64,000 nucleotides of DNA from Aquibacillus koreensis (GCF_025154055.1 NZ_JAOALK010000008.1:1-64000); one strand, 5' to 3'; positions 36,872 through 46,775 are shown, counted from the stretch's first letter. Program-made: numbers and translations. The notes: a model not told the origin generated them from the letters alone.

Positions 36872-37093
36872 ATGATTGATTTAACAAGGCTAAATGGAGA
36901 TCCGTTTATTCTGAATGCGTTATATATAGAACAAGTTCAATCACTTCCTGATACAACAATTACACTCACGAATAGTAAAAAGTTAGTTGTGAGAGAAGCA
37001 GCATCAGAGGTAGTGGAACAAATAAACCATTTTTATCAACAAATTGGTTTACAAGGATGTCAAAAAGAAATAGGTGAAAAGAATGAATCCTAA
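36872..37093 (+). CDS. swrD: Swarming motility protein SwrD (FlbD family)
   Basis: Small FlbD-family protein of 73 residues (MIDLTRLNGDPFILNALYIE). In B. subtilis SwrD raises flagellar motor power and is needed for swarming. ATG 36872 matches the family N-terminus. No ribosome site lies within 30 nt; the only good one is beyond a hairpin. TTG 36857 would add five residues but sits inside that hairpin. fliL starts before the swrD stop. Confidence 0.92.
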   Translation: MIDLTRLNGDPFILNALYIEQVQSLPDTTITLTNSKKLVVREAASEVVEQINHFYQQIGLQGCQKEIGEKNES

Positions 37094-37511
37094 ACTTTTA
37101 AAAGCTATGGTTATTGTACTAATTATTATTACAATCTTGGGTATTGTCGCGCTAGTATATGTACTAAATATGCCAAAAGATGGTGAAGCAAAAGAACCTA
37201 AAGATCTTAGTATTGATGAAATGATAGAGTATTCGGTTACAACCGCAGAAATGCAAACAGACTTAGCCGACGGTAGTTTTGTGCAAATTCAATTCCAGAT
37301 TGTTGCTGATAGTAAAAAAGGGAAAGAAGAGATAACCAAGCGAGAGTTTCAGGTGAAAAACCTGTTCATTAAAGAATCCGTAGAATTAACGGAAAAAGAT
37401 TTCAAGACAGGTATCTCTGAATTAGAAAATAAAATGAAGACCGGAATAAATGGGTTAATGGAGGAAGGAAATATTACGGATGTCTATATCATCAGTAAAA
37501 TCATCCAGTAA
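37083..37511 (+). CDS. fliL: Flagellar basal body-associated protein FliL
   Basis: Single-pass membrane protein near the stator ring that supports motor function. It has 142 residues, a membrane helix at about 9-28, then an extracytoplasmic domain starting with VTTAEMQTDLADGSFVQIQF. AGGTGA lies 5 nt before ATG 37083; GTG 37074 is part of that site. The start overlaps the swrD stop by 11 nt. Confidence 0.94.
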   Translation: MNPKLLKAMVIVLIIITILGIVALVYVLNMPKDGEAKEPKDLSIDEMIEYSVTTAEMQTDLADGSFVQIQFQIVADSKKGKEEITKREFQVKNLFIKESVELTEKDFKTGISELENKMKTGINGLMEEGNITDVYIISKIIQ

Positions 37512-37539
37512 TGAATGCTCCTAATTGGAGGTGAGACAT

Positions 37540-38541
37540 ATGGCAGAAGAAGTATTATCCCAAAATGAAATTGATGCTCTATTGTCCGCTCTTTCATCAG
37601 GGGAAATGGATGCGAATCAATTAAAAAGAGAAGAGAATGACAAAAAAGTAAGAGTGTATGATTTCAAGCGAGCACTCCGTTTTTCTAAAGATCAAATTAG
37701 GAGTATTTCTAGAATTCATGAAAACTTTGCAAGATTATTAACAACTTATTTTTCTGCACAATTACGGACATATACGCACATATCGGTAGCATCTGTCGAT
37801 CAAATTCCTTATGAAGAGTTTATTCGATCCATTCCAACGATGACAATATTAAATATATATAGTGTATCTCCGCTAGATGGACGTATTATTTTCGAATTCA
37901 ATCCTAATATCGCTTACGCAATGTTAGATCGAATGTTGGGTGGAAAAGGAAGTAGTGTCAATAAAATTGAGAATCTAACAGAAATTGAAACAACCTTGAT
38001 GTCACAGTTGTTTGAAAAAGCGCTAGATAATTTACAAGAAGCTTGGGAGTCTGTTGTAGAGATTGATCCGATATTAGAGGAATTTGAGGTAAACCCTCAA
38101 TTTCTTCAATTAGTCTCGCCAAATGAAACAGTAGTTGTCGTATCGCTTAATACAACGATAGGTGAGAGTAGTGGAATGATCAATATCTGTATTCCGCATG
38201 TTGTATTGGAACCAATTATTCCTAGGCTATCTGTTCATTATTGGATGCAGACAGAAAAGCCAAAGAACAGGAAGCCAGAAGAATATGAAAATATTACAAA
38301 GGGCTTAGAAAGTGCCATACTGGATATGAAAGTGGTTTTAGGAAAGTCAACCATTAATCTTAGTGAATTACTTCATCTTAATGAAAATGATATCATTCCA
38401 CTTGATCAGGCGATTGATCAACCGATACAGCTCTATGTAGATGATGAACCGATGTTTTCAGTTCAACCTGGTAAGAAGAAACAAAAACTTGCTGTACAAA
38501 TAATAGAAGAATTAAAAGGGGGGAACGAAGATGATGAATGA
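37540..38541 (+). CDS. fliM: Flagellar motor switch protein FliM
   Basis: C-ring protein that receives CheY-P. 333 residues: the CheY-binding peptide LSQNEIDALLSAL (about 6-18), a CheC-like middle domain with GGKGSSVNKIENLTEIE, and the SpoA-like C-terminus (VVLGKSTINLSELLHL). ATG 37540 has TTGGAGGTGAG upstream. Its 3' end overlaps fliY by 11 nt. Confidence 0.98.
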   Translation: MAEEVLSQNEIDALLSALSSGEMDANQLKREENDKKVRVYDFKRALRFSKDQIRSISRIHENFARLLTTYFSAQLRTYTHISVASVDQIPYEEFIRSIPTMTILNIYSVSPLDGRIIFEFNPNIAYAMLDRMLGGKGSSVNKIENLTEIETTLMSQLFEKALDNLQEAWESVVEIDPILEEFEVNPQFLQLVSPNETVVVVSLNTTIGESSGMINICIPHVVLEPIIPRLSVHYWMQTEKPKNRKPEEYENITKGLESAILDMKVVLGKSTINLSELLHLNENDIIPLDQAIDQPIQLYVDDEPMFSVQPGKKKQKLAVQIIEELKGGNEDDE

Positions 38542-39700
38542 TGGTATGTTATCCCAAGATGAAATCGATGCTTTACTTAATAATGTTGATAATGACGAAG
38601 AAGAGCATGTGAGCGAGCCTCCCTCTATTGAAGATTACTTATCTTCATTGGAACAAGATGCACTAGGAGAAATCGGAAACATATCTTTTGGTAGTTCTGC
38701 CACAACGTTATCAACTTTGTTGAACCAGAAAGTTGATATTACGACACCAACCATTTCGGTTATTGATAAAGAAGCTTTAGAAAATGAATTTCCACACCCA
38801 CATGTAGGGGTGGAAGTTAAATATACAGAGGGATTTAGTGGTGTGAATCTATTTGTTTTAAAACAAAACGATGCTTCCATCATTGCGGATTTAATGTTAG
38901 GTGGAGAAGGTCAGGCGAGCGAAAATGAACTTACCGAAATTCACTTAAGTGCTGTGCAAGAAGCGATGAACCAAATGATGGGGACTGCGGCAACAAGTAT
39001 GTCGACTGTCTTTAGTAAAAGAGTTGATATATCACCACCAGCAATCACCTTACTTGATGTAAAGAAGGACGAAGGTAATAAATATATACCGGACGATAAC
39101 ATTCTCATAAAAGTATCGTTTCAGTTGAAGATTGGTAACTTAATTGACTCTAATATTATGCAACTTTTGCCAGTATCATTTGCAAAGAGTCTTGTAGATG
39201 AATTGTTGAACCCTAGTGACCAAGGTGGTTCTAGTACTACCGAAGAAGATCATGAAGATATGACAATGAAACAAGAGACACCTCAAGCTTCAAGCCAATC
39301 AAGTATGGGACAACAACAATCTGCTTATTCAAGTGACCCTACTCCGAAACAAGTAGGAGGGCAACCACAACAGCCGAATGCACATGTCCAAACTGCTGAG
39401 TTTTCAAGCTTTGAAGAACTAAATTTACCTGCAACAGAGAAACGTAATTTAGATATGCTACTTGATATTCCTTTGAAGGTTACGGTTGAATTAGGTCGTA
39501 CCCAACGGACAGTTAAAGATATATTGGAACTATCATCTGGTTCTATCGTTGAATTAGATAAGCTTGCAGGAGAGCCTGTCGATATTCACGTCAACAATAA
39601 ATTAATTGCAAAAGGTGAAGTTGTTGTAATTGATGAAAACTTTGGGGTTCGCGTTACAGATATTGTTAGTCAATCAGATCGTCTAAAAAAACTGAGGTAA
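38531..39700 (+). CDS. fliY: Motor switch phosphatase FliY
   Basis: C-ring protein of Bacillus that also dephosphorylates CheY-P. 389 residues: N-terminal CheY-binding peptide LSQDEIDALLNNV, two CheC-type phosphatase sites (ALGEIGNISFGSSATTL, about 38-54; LSAVQEAMNQMMGTAATSM, about 139-157), a disordered Q/S/P-rich linker (about 235-295), and a FliN-like SpoA domain (about 308-389, DIPLKVTVELGRTQRTVKDI). ATG 38531 has GGGGGGAAC upstream. Confidence 0.97.
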   Translation: MMNDGMLSQDEIDALLNNVDNDEEEHVSEPPSIEDYLSSLEQDALGEIGNISFGSSATTLSTLLNQKVDITTPTISVIDKEALENEFPHPHVGVEVKYTEGFSGVNLFVLKQNDASIIADLMLGGEGQASENELTEIHLSAVQEAMNQMMGTAATSMSTVFSKRVDISPPAITLLDVKKDEGNKYIPDDNILIKVSFQLKIGNLIDSNIMQLLPVSFAKSLVDELLNPSDQGGSSTTEEDHEDMTMKQETPQASSQSSMGQQQSAYSSDPTPKQVGGQPQQPNAHVQTAEFSSFEELNLPATEKRNLDMLLDIPLKVTVELGRTQRTVKDILELSSGSIVELDKLAGEPVDIHVNNKLIAKGEVVVIDENFGVRVTDIVSQSDRLKKLR

Positions 39701-39718
39701 GAAGAAAGGGAGATTACA

Positions 39719-40081
39719 ATGTCAAAAAGAATTTTAATAGTTGATGATGCTGCATTTATGCGAATGATGATAAAGGATATTCTCGGGAAAAATGGTTTTG
39801 AAGTAGTTGGGGAAGCGCAAGATGGTGCGCAAGCAGTTGATAAATATAAAGAATTAACGCCAGATCTTGTGACAATGGATATTACAATGCCGGAAATGGA
39901 TGGTATATCAGCACTTAAAGAAATAAAAAAAATTAATGGGGACGCAAAAGTAATTATGTGTTCTGCAATGGGTCAGCAAGCAATGGTTATTGATGCGATT
40001 CAAGCAGGAGCGAAAGACTTTATTGTTAAACCATTCCAAGCTGATAGAGTTATAGAAGCCATTCAAAAAGCCTTAGATTAA
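39719..40081 (+). CDS. cheY: Chemotaxis response regulator CheY
   Basis: Single receiver domain of 120 residues, phosphorylated by CheA and binding FliM. Asp54 is the phosphoacceptor (VTMDITMPEMDG), with the acidic pair Asp9/Asp10 and the Thr/Ser switch and Lys in IMCSAMG and FIVKPF. ATG 39719 has GAAAGGGAG upstream. Placement between fliY and fliO is as in B. subtilis. Confidence 0.97.
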   Translation: MSKRILIVDDAAFMRMMIKDILGKNGFEVVGEAQDGAQAVDKYKELTPDLVTMDITMPEMDGISALKEIKKINGDAKVIMCSAMGQQAMVIDAIQAGAKDFIVKPFQADRVIEAIQKALD

Positions 40082-40093
40082 TAGGGTGTAAAC

Positions 40094-40777
40094 ATGATTA
40101 AAAAAATAGTTTGTCTTTTCTTTCTAAGCCTGTTCTTGATAATTATTAACCTTACTCCGGATATTAGTCATGCTTCAGCAATGGTCGATGAGATGTTCAA
40201 GATTCCAGAGGTAGAAAAAGAACCCACAAGTGATCCTTCAAGTGATATAACGGATGAACCAAGTGGTGATGAGAACCAACAAGAGAATCCAAGCCTTGGT
40301 GGCGAGTCGGTATCAATGCCTACCTTAATTTTTCAATTAGTTATTTCTTTAGGATTTGTAATTGGCCTTATCTATCTAGTGCTTAAATTTATTAATAGTA
40401 AAAATAAATTGTTTCAAAAAGTAAGTGCGTTGAGAAATCTTGGCGGCATACCTCTAGGAGCAAATAAATCTGTTCAAGTAGTTAAAATCGGTGAACGGAT
40501 TTATGTGCTAGGTGTAGGCGAAAATGTGGAGTTATTATCGGAAATTACCGATAGCCAAACGAGAGATGAGCTATTGACACAAGATCAAGGAACCGAAATT
40601 AAACCTCAGAATGTGATAGCTTCATTCATAAACAAGGATAATAAAAAGCAAGAGGAAAAGGGTATCCAATCAACAAATAAATTTCAAAATTTGTTTCAAC
40701 AAGAATTAAATACATTGGTTCAAGGAAGAAAGAAGTTAACGGACCGATTCAAACGAGAGGATAACAACCATGAATGA
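40094..40777 (+). CDS. fliO: Flagellar export gate protein FliO (FliZ in older B. subtilis naming)
   Basis: Assembly factor for the FliPQR gate. The 227 residues have an N-terminal signal peptide (about 1-28, hydrophobic core LFFLSLFLIIINL, likely cut after SHA), an acidic disordered stretch (about 40-72), one membrane helix (about 78-98), then a basic cytoplasmic domain with LGGIPLGANKSVQVVKIGER. Its end overlaps fliP by 8 nt. Confidence 0.93.
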   Translation: MIKKIVCLFFLSLFLIIINLTPDISHASAMVDEMFKIPEVEKEPTSDPSSDITDEPSGDENQQENPSLGGESVSMPTLIFQLVISLGFVIGLIYLVLKFINSKNKLFQKVSALRNLGGIPLGANKSVQVVKIGERIYVLGVGENVELLSEITDSQTRDELLTQDQGTEIKPQNVIASFINKDNKKQEEKGIQSTNKFQNLFQQELNTLVQGRKKLTDRFKREDNNHE

Positions 40778-41435
40778 GTTTATCGATGTTTTCTCTGGAT
40801 CAGACCCTGCTAATATATCTACATCTGTAAGGTTACTATTATTACTAACTATTTTTTCCTTGGCACCAAGTATCGTCATATTAATGACATGCTTTACAAG
40901 AATTTTGATTGTACTTTCCTTTGTCCGAACGTCTCTTGCAACACAGCAAATGCCACCGAACCAAGTTTTAATTGGTATTGCTTTGTTTTTAACGTTTTTT
41001 ATTATGGCACCTACATTTCATGAAATTAACGAAGAAGCACTCACCCCTTTATTTAATGAAGAAATTACATTAGATGAAGCTTATGATCGTGCTAGTTTAC
41101 CAATTAAAGAATTTATGGCAAAGCACACAAGACAAAAAGACTTGGCCTTATTTATGAATTACGCTGAAATGGATCGGCCAGAATCTATTGCAGATATTCC
41201 ATTGACGACCATTGTCCCTGCTTTTGCCATTAGTGAGTTGAAAACGGCCTTTCAAATGGGTTTTATGATTTTTATTCCTTTTTTAGTTATTGATATGGCA
41301 GTTGCAAGCGTATTGATGTCCATGGGTATGATGATGCTACCTCCCGTAATGATTTCATTACCATTTAAGATTCTATTATTTATTTTAGTGGATGGATGGT
41401 ATTTGATTTCACATTCACTATTAGAAGGGTTTTAG
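40770..41435 (+). CDS. fliP: Flagellar export gate protein FliP
   Basis: Core pore subunit of the type III export gate. 221 residues, shorter at the front than enterobacterial FliP because no cleavable signal peptide is seen. Family motifs are RILIVLSFVRTSLATQQMPPNQVLIGIALFLTFF (split over two helices) and IPFLVIDMAVASVLMSMGMMM. ATG 40770 lies inside the fliO end. Confidence 0.98.
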   Translation: MNEFIDVFSGSDPANISTSVRLLLLLTIFSLAPSIVILMTCFTRILIVLSFVRTSLATQQMPPNQVLIGIALFLTFFIMAPTFHEINEEALTPLFNEEITLDEAYDRASLPIKEFMAKHTRQKDLALFMNYAEMDRPESIADIPLTTIVPAFAISELKTAFQMGFMIFIPFLVIDMAVASVLMSMGMMMLPPVMISLPFKILLFILVDGWYLISHSLLEGF

Positions 41436-41465
41436 CTAGATGAATAGGAGAGGGGAGTATTGGTC

Positions 41466-41735
41466 ATGAGTGGTGAATTTGTTATCTCTTTAGCAGAGCA
41501 AGGGATCTTTACTGTATTACTAGTTACGGGACCTTTATTAATTTTAGCACTAGTCGTAGGTTTACTCGTCAGTATTTTCCAAGCAACTACTCAAATACAA
41601 GAGCAAACACTAGCTTTTATACCGAAAATAGTTGCTGTTTTATTAGGACTTATCTTTTTTGGGCCTTGGATGCTAGCGAGAATGGTAGAGTTTGCCGCAA
41701 ATATATTTCAAAATCTCAATCAATATATAGGTTAA
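41466..41735 (+). CDS. fliQ: Flagellar export gate protein FliQ
   Basis: Two-helix gate subunit of 89 residues that wraps FliP-FliR. It contains LILALVVGLLVSIFQATTQI and AVLLGLIFFGPWMLARMV. ATG 41466 lies 8 nt after AGGGGAG; TTG 41460 is too close to that site. fliR starts 4 nt after its stop. Confidence 0.97.
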   Translation: MSGEFVISLAEQGIFTVLLVTGPLLILALVVGLLVSIFQATTQIQEQTLAFIPKIVAVLLGLIFFGPWMLARMVEFAANIFQNLNQYIG

Positions 41736-41739
41736 CCGT

Positions 41740-42519
41740 ATGTTAGAAATGATTAATTTAAACACGGTTCCTGCATTTTTACTGATTCTTGTACGTGTTA
41801 CTGCCTTTTTTGTAACGATGCCGATTTTCTCGTATCGAACTGTTCCGACGCAATTTAAAATTGGATTTGGTTTTTTCTTAGCGTGGATTATGTTTTATAC
41901 GATGCAAATTCCTGAAATTGCATTTGATGGTACGTATATTTTGTTACTTCTAAAAGAAACGCTTGTAGGATTGTTACTGGGATTAATTGCTTATATCATT
42001 TTATCTGCAATTCAAATAGCTGGGGGATTTATTGATTTCCAAATGGGATTTGCGATTGCTAACGTAGTAGATCCTCAGACTGGAGCGCAAAGTCCATTAG
42101 TCGGTCAGTATTTTTATACGATTGCATTATTATTTTTACTAACTGTGAATGGCCACCACTTATTGATTAATGGCATCTTTTATAGCTATGAAACGATTCC
42201 ATTGGATCGTTTGATTGATTTTAGTAATGAAAATATAGCGTATCTTGTGATAGAAACATTTAATGAAATGTTCATTATCGCATTTCAAATGTCCATACCA
42301 ATTGTCGGTTGTTTATTCTTAGTTGATGTTGCATTAGGGATTATCGCTAGAACCGTTCCACAGCTTAATGTTTTTGTAGTTGGTTTACCATTGAAAATTT
42401 TGGTTGCACTCTTTGTATTAGTTATATTTTCAGCAATTTATATCATGTTAGTGAAAAATTTATTCGAACTCGTTCTTCAAGTTATGCAAGGGTTAATGCA
42501 GCTATTCGGAGGTGCTTAA
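41740..42519 (+). CDS. fliR: Flagellar export gate protein FliR
   Basis: Gate subunit with about six hydrophobic helices over 259 residues. Conserved parts are RVTAFFVTMPIFSYRTVPTQ (about 19-38), GFIDFQMGFAIANVVDPQTG and VFVVGLPLKILVALF. The ribosome site is weak (AGG within the fliQ stop region), so coupling to fliQ is probable. flhB begins directly after the stop. Confidence 0.97.
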   Translation: MLEMINLNTVPAFLLILVRVTAFFVTMPIFSYRTVPTQFKIGFGFFLAWIMFYTMQIPEIAFDGTYILLLLKETLVGLLLGLIAYIILSAIQIAGGFIDFQMGFAIANVVDPQTGAQSPLVGQYFYTIALLFLLTVNGHHLLINGIFYSYETIPLDRLIDFSNENIAYLVIETFNEMFIIAFQMSIPIVGCLFLVDVALGIIARTVPQLNVFVVGLPLKILVALFVLVIFSAIYIMLVKNLFELVLQVMQGLMQLFGGA

Positions 42520-43599
42520 ATGTATATAAAATTAGACTTGCAGTTCTTTGCAGGTGAAAAAACAGAAAAAGCAACTCCGAAAAAAAGGCAGGACTCTCGT
42601 AAAAAAGGACAAGTAGCAAAAAGCCAAGATGTAAATACTGCTATTCTTTTATTTTTTGTTTTTATTATTTTTATCGTAACAGGTAATCAAATGAAAGAAA
42701 CGATGATGGTTATGTACGATAAAACTTTTACGGAATACATCAATTGGGATGTAACAGAAAATAGTGTACAACAAATTCTCATAGAAACGACAATGGAAAT
42801 CGGCTTAGCTATAGCTCCGATTATGGGAATTGCGATTGTTGCAGGCCTAGCTGCAAACTTTTTGCAAATAGGTTTTTTATTCACAACAAAACCATTAGAG
42901 ATGAAATTAAATAAGTTAAATCCGATCGAAGGAGCAAAGCGTATATTTTCTGCAAGGGCATTAGTAGAGCTAGTGAAGTCCTTGTTAAAAATATCTATTG
43001 TAGGTGCTGTTACTTTTATCATTCTTTGGATGAATAAAGATGAAATGATGATGCTTGCAGGAAAAGGTATTCATAATTCGCTTGCTTTTTTTGGGAATAT
43101 AACAATTATGATGGGGATTGCGTCAGCCATAGCGTTATTAATTATATCTGTCCTTGATTATTCCTATCAAAAATATGATTACGAAAAAAACATCAGGATG
43201 TCCAAAAACGATATCAAAGATGAGTACAAAAATATAGAAGGTAACCCATTAATTAAATCTAAAATAAAAGAGAAACAACGTCAAATGGCAATGAGGAGAA
43301 TGATGAGTGAGGTGCCTCAAGCTGATGTTGTCATTACGAATCCAACCCATTATGCAATTGCTATTAAATATGACGAAGAAAAAGCAGATGCTCCATATGT
43401 TGTTGCAAAAGGTGTCGATTTCGTTGCATTTAAAATTAGAGAAATTGCAAATGCACATGAAATACCATTAGTAGAAAATCGACCTTTAGCAAGAGCATTA
43501 TATGACCAGATGGAAATAGGAGATATAATTGGCGAGGATTTTTTCCAAGCCGTTGCAGAAGTGCTTGCTTATGTATATCAATTAAAGAAAAAAGCTTAA
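42520..43599 (+). CDS. flhB: Flagellar export switch protein FlhB
   Basis: Membrane protein that sets substrate order of the export gate. 359 residues: a basic N-terminus with GEKTEKATPKKRQDSRKKGQ, four membrane helices (about 35-210), and a cytoplasmic domain with the autocleavage motif Asn274-Pro-Thr-His. The post-cleavage part resembles the separate YlqH protein at 15165. ATG 42520 has GGAGGTG upstream, overlapping the end of fliR. Confidence 0.98.
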   Translation: MYIKLDLQFFAGEKTEKATPKKRQDSRKKGQVAKSQDVNTAILLFFVFIIFIVTGNQMKETMMVMYDKTFTEYINWDVTENSVQQILIETTMEIGLAIAPIMGIAIVAGLAANFLQIGFLFTTKPLEMKLNKLNPIEGAKRIFSARALVELVKSLLKISIVGAVTFIILWMNKDEMMMLAGKGIHNSLAFFGNITIMMGIASAIALLIISVLDYSYQKYDYEKNIRMSKNDIKDEYKNIEGNPLIKSKIKEKQRQMAMRRMMSEVPQADVVITNPTHYAIAIKYDEEKADAPYVVAKGVDFVAFKIREIANAHEIPLVENRPLARALYDQMEIGDIIGEDFFQAVAEVLAYVYQLKKKA

Positions 43600-43623
43600 A
43601 CGTGTAAGTAAGGAGAGGGAACA

Positions 43624-45657
43624 ATGAAAGCTAGAGATTTGTCCGTTTTGCTAGGGGTAATTCTAATTATAATCATGTTAGTCATTCCTTTGCCGGGGTG
43701 GTTATTAAGCTTGCTTATTTTAACAAATATCTCCCTAGCTCTTATTGTTATCCTTGTATCCATGAATACAACAGAAGCTTTACAATTTTCTATATTCCCC
43801 TCTTTATTACTCTTATTAACGTTATTCCGACTTGGGCTAAACGTCTCGACTACACGTTCGATTTTATCTGAAGCAGACGCCGGTGGGGTAGTAGAAACCT
43901 TTGGTACCTTTGTTATTGGAGATAATCCTTTAGTAGGGTTTGTTGTATTTACAATCCTTGTTATTATTCAATTCTTAGTTATTACAAAGGGTAGTGAGCG
44001 TGTATCCGAAGTTGCTGCTAGATTTACTTTAGATGCAATGCCAGGTAAACAGATGAGTATTGATGCAGATTTAAATGCAGGATTAATCAATGAGCATCAA
44101 GCAAAAGATCGTAGGGAGAAAATTGAACATGAAGCAGACTTCTATGGAGCGATGGATGGTGCAAGTAAATTCGTTAAAGGGGATGCAATTGCTGGAATTA
44201 TCATCGTATTAATTAATATTATGTTTGGTTTGATTATTGGGATGATGCAAATGGGGATGAGCTTTGGGGAAGCGATTACTACTTATATGCAACTCACTGT
44301 TGGTGACGGATTGGTAAGTCAGATCCCAGCCTTACTTATTTCGACAGCAACAGGTATCGTAGTAACACGTGTAGCTTCCAAGGGGAACCTTGGTAGCGAT
44401 GTAACAGAACAATTGTTTCGTTACCCGACATTGCTATATATAGCATCAGGAACAATTTTTCTTTTAGGACTAACACCGATTAATTTTTGGTTAACTACTT
44501 CTATTGCCGCAGTCTTAGCTTTTGGTGCATATTGGTTATCTAGGCCTGTGCAAGAACCGGAAATTAATAAAGATGCCGAAGAAGTGCAAACTGAAACTAA
44601 TCAGATGAAATCACCTGAAAATGTAGTTGGATTATTAAGTATGGATCCCATCGAATTTGAATTTGGATATGGGCTCATTCCACTTGCAGATACGAATCAA
44701 GGTGGAGATCTGTTAGACAGAATTGTTATGATAAGAAGACAATTGGCGATCGAACTAGGATTAGTTATTCCTGTTGTTAGAATTAGAGATAATATTCAGC
44801 TTAATCCAAATGAATATTCCTTGAAAATAAAAGGGAATGAAGTAGCTAAAGGTGAATTGTTGTTAGATCATTACCTAGCGATGAGTCCGGGTATGGAAGA
44901 CGATGATATAGATGGTGTAGATACAATGGAACCTGCATTCGGACTACCCGCTAAATGGATAAGTGAAGAAGTTAAAGACGAAGCAGAGTTATCAGGCTAT
45001 ACTGTTGTCGACCCTCCTTCAGTCGTTTCTACACATATCACTGAAGTAATAAAAAAACATGCTCACTTACTATTAGGCAGACAAGAAACAAAACAACTTA
45101 TTGACCATTTAAAAGAAACGTATCCGATTTTAGTGGAAGAGGTAACACCAGAGCCTCTAGCTATTGGTGATATTCAGAAAGTATTAGCAAAATTACTCAG
45201 AGAAGGAGTTTCGATTAGAAACTTACCAATTATTTTTGAGACTTTAGCTGATTTCGGAAAGATGACGAATGACACGGACTTACTAACGGAGTATGCAAGA
45301 CAATCACTTGCTTCTCAAATCACCAAACAGTTTGCACAACAAGATAATACACTTAAAGTAATAACCGTAGGAAATGAAGTAGAACAAATCATAGCGGAGC
45401 ATATTCAACAAACAGAACATGGTAGTTACTTGTCGCTAGATCCAGAATCACAACAACAAATTATTCGTTCTGTTTCTGAAAAAGTCGAGCAGCTATCGTT
45501 GCAGGAGGAGACACCGATCATTTTATGTTCTCCTACGACAAGAATGTATATCAAACAGTTGCTTGAACGTTTCTTTCCGCAAGTGATTGTATTATCCTAT
45601 AACGAATTAGAGCCAAATGTTGAAGTACAGAGTGTTGGGGTGGTGAATGTCGCGTGA
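43624..45657 (+). CDS. flhA: Flagellar export gate protein FlhA
   Basis: Largest export-gate protein, forming a nonameric cytoplasmic ring that docks chaperone-substrate complexes. 677 residues: about eight helices in the first 310, including FRLGLNVSTTRSILSEADAG and the FHIPEP-type region GERVSEVAARFTLDAMPGKQ, then a linker and the cytoplasmic domain (about 330-677). ATG 43624 has AAGGAGAGGG upstream. Its stop overlaps flhF. Confidence 0.98.
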   Translation: MKARDLSVLLGVILIIIMLVIPLPGWLLSLLILTNISLALIVILVSMNTTEALQFSIFPSLLLLLTLFRLGLNVSTTRSILSEADAGGVVETFGTFVIGDNPLVGFVVFTILVIIQFLVITKGSERVSEVAARFTLDAMPGKQMSIDADLNAGLINEHQAKDRREKIEHEADFYGAMDGASKFVKGDAIAGIIIVLINIMFGLIIGMMQMGMSFGEAITTYMQLTVGDGLVSQIPALLISTATGIVVTRVASKGNLGSDVTEQLFRYPTLLYIASGTIFLLGLTPINFWLTTSIAAVLAFGAYWLSRPVQEPEINKDAEEVQTETNQMKSPENVVGLLSMDPIEFEFGYGLIPLADTNQGGDLLDRIVMIRRQLAIELGLVIPVVRIRDNIQLNPNEYSLKIKGNEVAKGELLLDHYLAMSPGMEDDDIDGVDTMEPAFGLPAKWISEEVKDEAELSGYTVVDPPSVVSTHITEVIKKHAHLLLGRQETKQLIDHLKETYPILVEEVTPEPLAIGDIQKVLAKLLREGVSIRNLPIIFETLADFGKMTNDTDLLTEYARQSLASQITKQFAQQDNTLKVITVGNEVEQIIAEHIQQTEHGSYLSLDPESQQQIIRSVSEKVEQLSLQEETPIILCSPTTRMYIKQLLERFFPQVIVLSYNELEPNVEVQSVGVVNVA

Positions 45658-46775
45658 AGGTAAAAAAAATAATTGCTCCTACAATGCCTGAGGCAATGAT
45701 AAAGGTAAGAAAAGAGTTAGGTGCAGATGCGGTTATCTTAAATTCTAAGGTAACCCACAAAGGTGGTTTTTTAGGCTTTTTTAAGAAAAAGAACATTGAG
45801 GTTATTGCAGCGTTAGACGCAGATCCTAGGATATCTAACCAGAAAGAATTAGCAGAAAAGAAAGAAATAGAAACTAACAATCCTTTTTTGAAGGAAAATG
45901 ATACGAAAAATGAAATGGTTATTAAGGAAGTAAAAGAATTAAGAAAGTGGATCGAAAAGAATGCATCTGTGAAAGAAATGAGTTTCCCACCAAATTATCA
46001 AGCAGTTTATGACTTGCTAGTCGACCAGGAAGTGAACGATCAATTGGCAAAAGATTTAGTTAAATCTGTGATGGAACCGAATGATGCTGTTGACCTTACT
46101 TACAATCAAATAAAAAAACAACTATTTAATAAGTTAGAAGAGAAACTAAAGTTCCTACCCTTTAGTGGAATACAATATGAAAAAAGGTTTGTTCATCTTG
46201 TAGGACCTACTGGTGTTGGTAAAACAACAACAATAGCTAAGATAGCTGCTAATAGCATGTTAAAGGATGGCAAGAAAGTCGCTTTAATTACTACGGATAC
46301 TTACCGAATTGCGGCAATTGAGCAACTAAAAACGTACTCGAAAATTTTAGATATTCCTTTGGAAATAGCATATACAATTGAAGACTATAAAAGAGCACGT
46401 GAAAAGTTTCAAGCTTATGATTTAGTACTTGTAGATACAGCTGGTAGAAACTTTAGGGACCCAAAATATGTGAAAGAATTAGGAAAAGTAGTAGATTTAA
46501 ATCATGATTTGGATACCTATTTAGTCCTATCACTAACAACAAAGTCAGTTGATTTAGAAGAGATCCACAAGCAGTTCGAACAAATACCAATAAAACAACT
46601 TATTTTTACAAAAAAAGATGAGACAACCACCTTTGGTTCTATGCTTAATCTTTCATTATTACGTAGTGAAGGTATTGCTTATATTACAGATGGTCAAGAT
46701 GTACCGGATGACATCAAAGATATTTCTGCTACAACTATATGTGAGATGCTAGTTGGTGACATTTCAAATGAGTGA
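45654..46775 (+). CDS. flhF: Flagellar SRP-like GTPase FlhF
   Basis: Third SRP-type GTPase, which places flagella. 373 residues: basic N-terminal B domain, N domain, and G domain with [15 protein letters not shown] (about 184-198), DTAGRNF and the TKKDETTTFG motif in place of TKxD. The start is GTG 45654 after GGGGTGGTGA, overlapping flhA by 4 nt. flhG, its GTPase activator, overlaps the end by 8 nt. Confidence 0.97.
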   Translation: MKVKKIIAPTMPEAMIKVRKELGADAVILNSKVTHKGGFLGFFKKKNIEVIAALDADPRISNQKELAEKKEIETNNPFLKENDTKNEMVIKEVKELRKWIEKNASVKEMSFPPNYQAVYDLLVDQEVNDQLAKDLVKSVMEPNDAVDLTYNQIKKQLFNKLEEKLKFLPFSGIQYEKRFVHLVGPTGVGKTTTIAKIAANSMLKDGKKVALITTDTYRIAAIEQLKTYSKILDIPLEIAYTIEDYKRAREKFQAYDLVLVDTAGRNFRDPKYVKELGKVVDLNHDLDTYLVLSLTTKSVDLEEIHKQFEQIPIKQLIFTKKDETTTFGSMLNLSLLRSEGIAYITDGQDVPDDIKDISATTICEMLVGDISNE

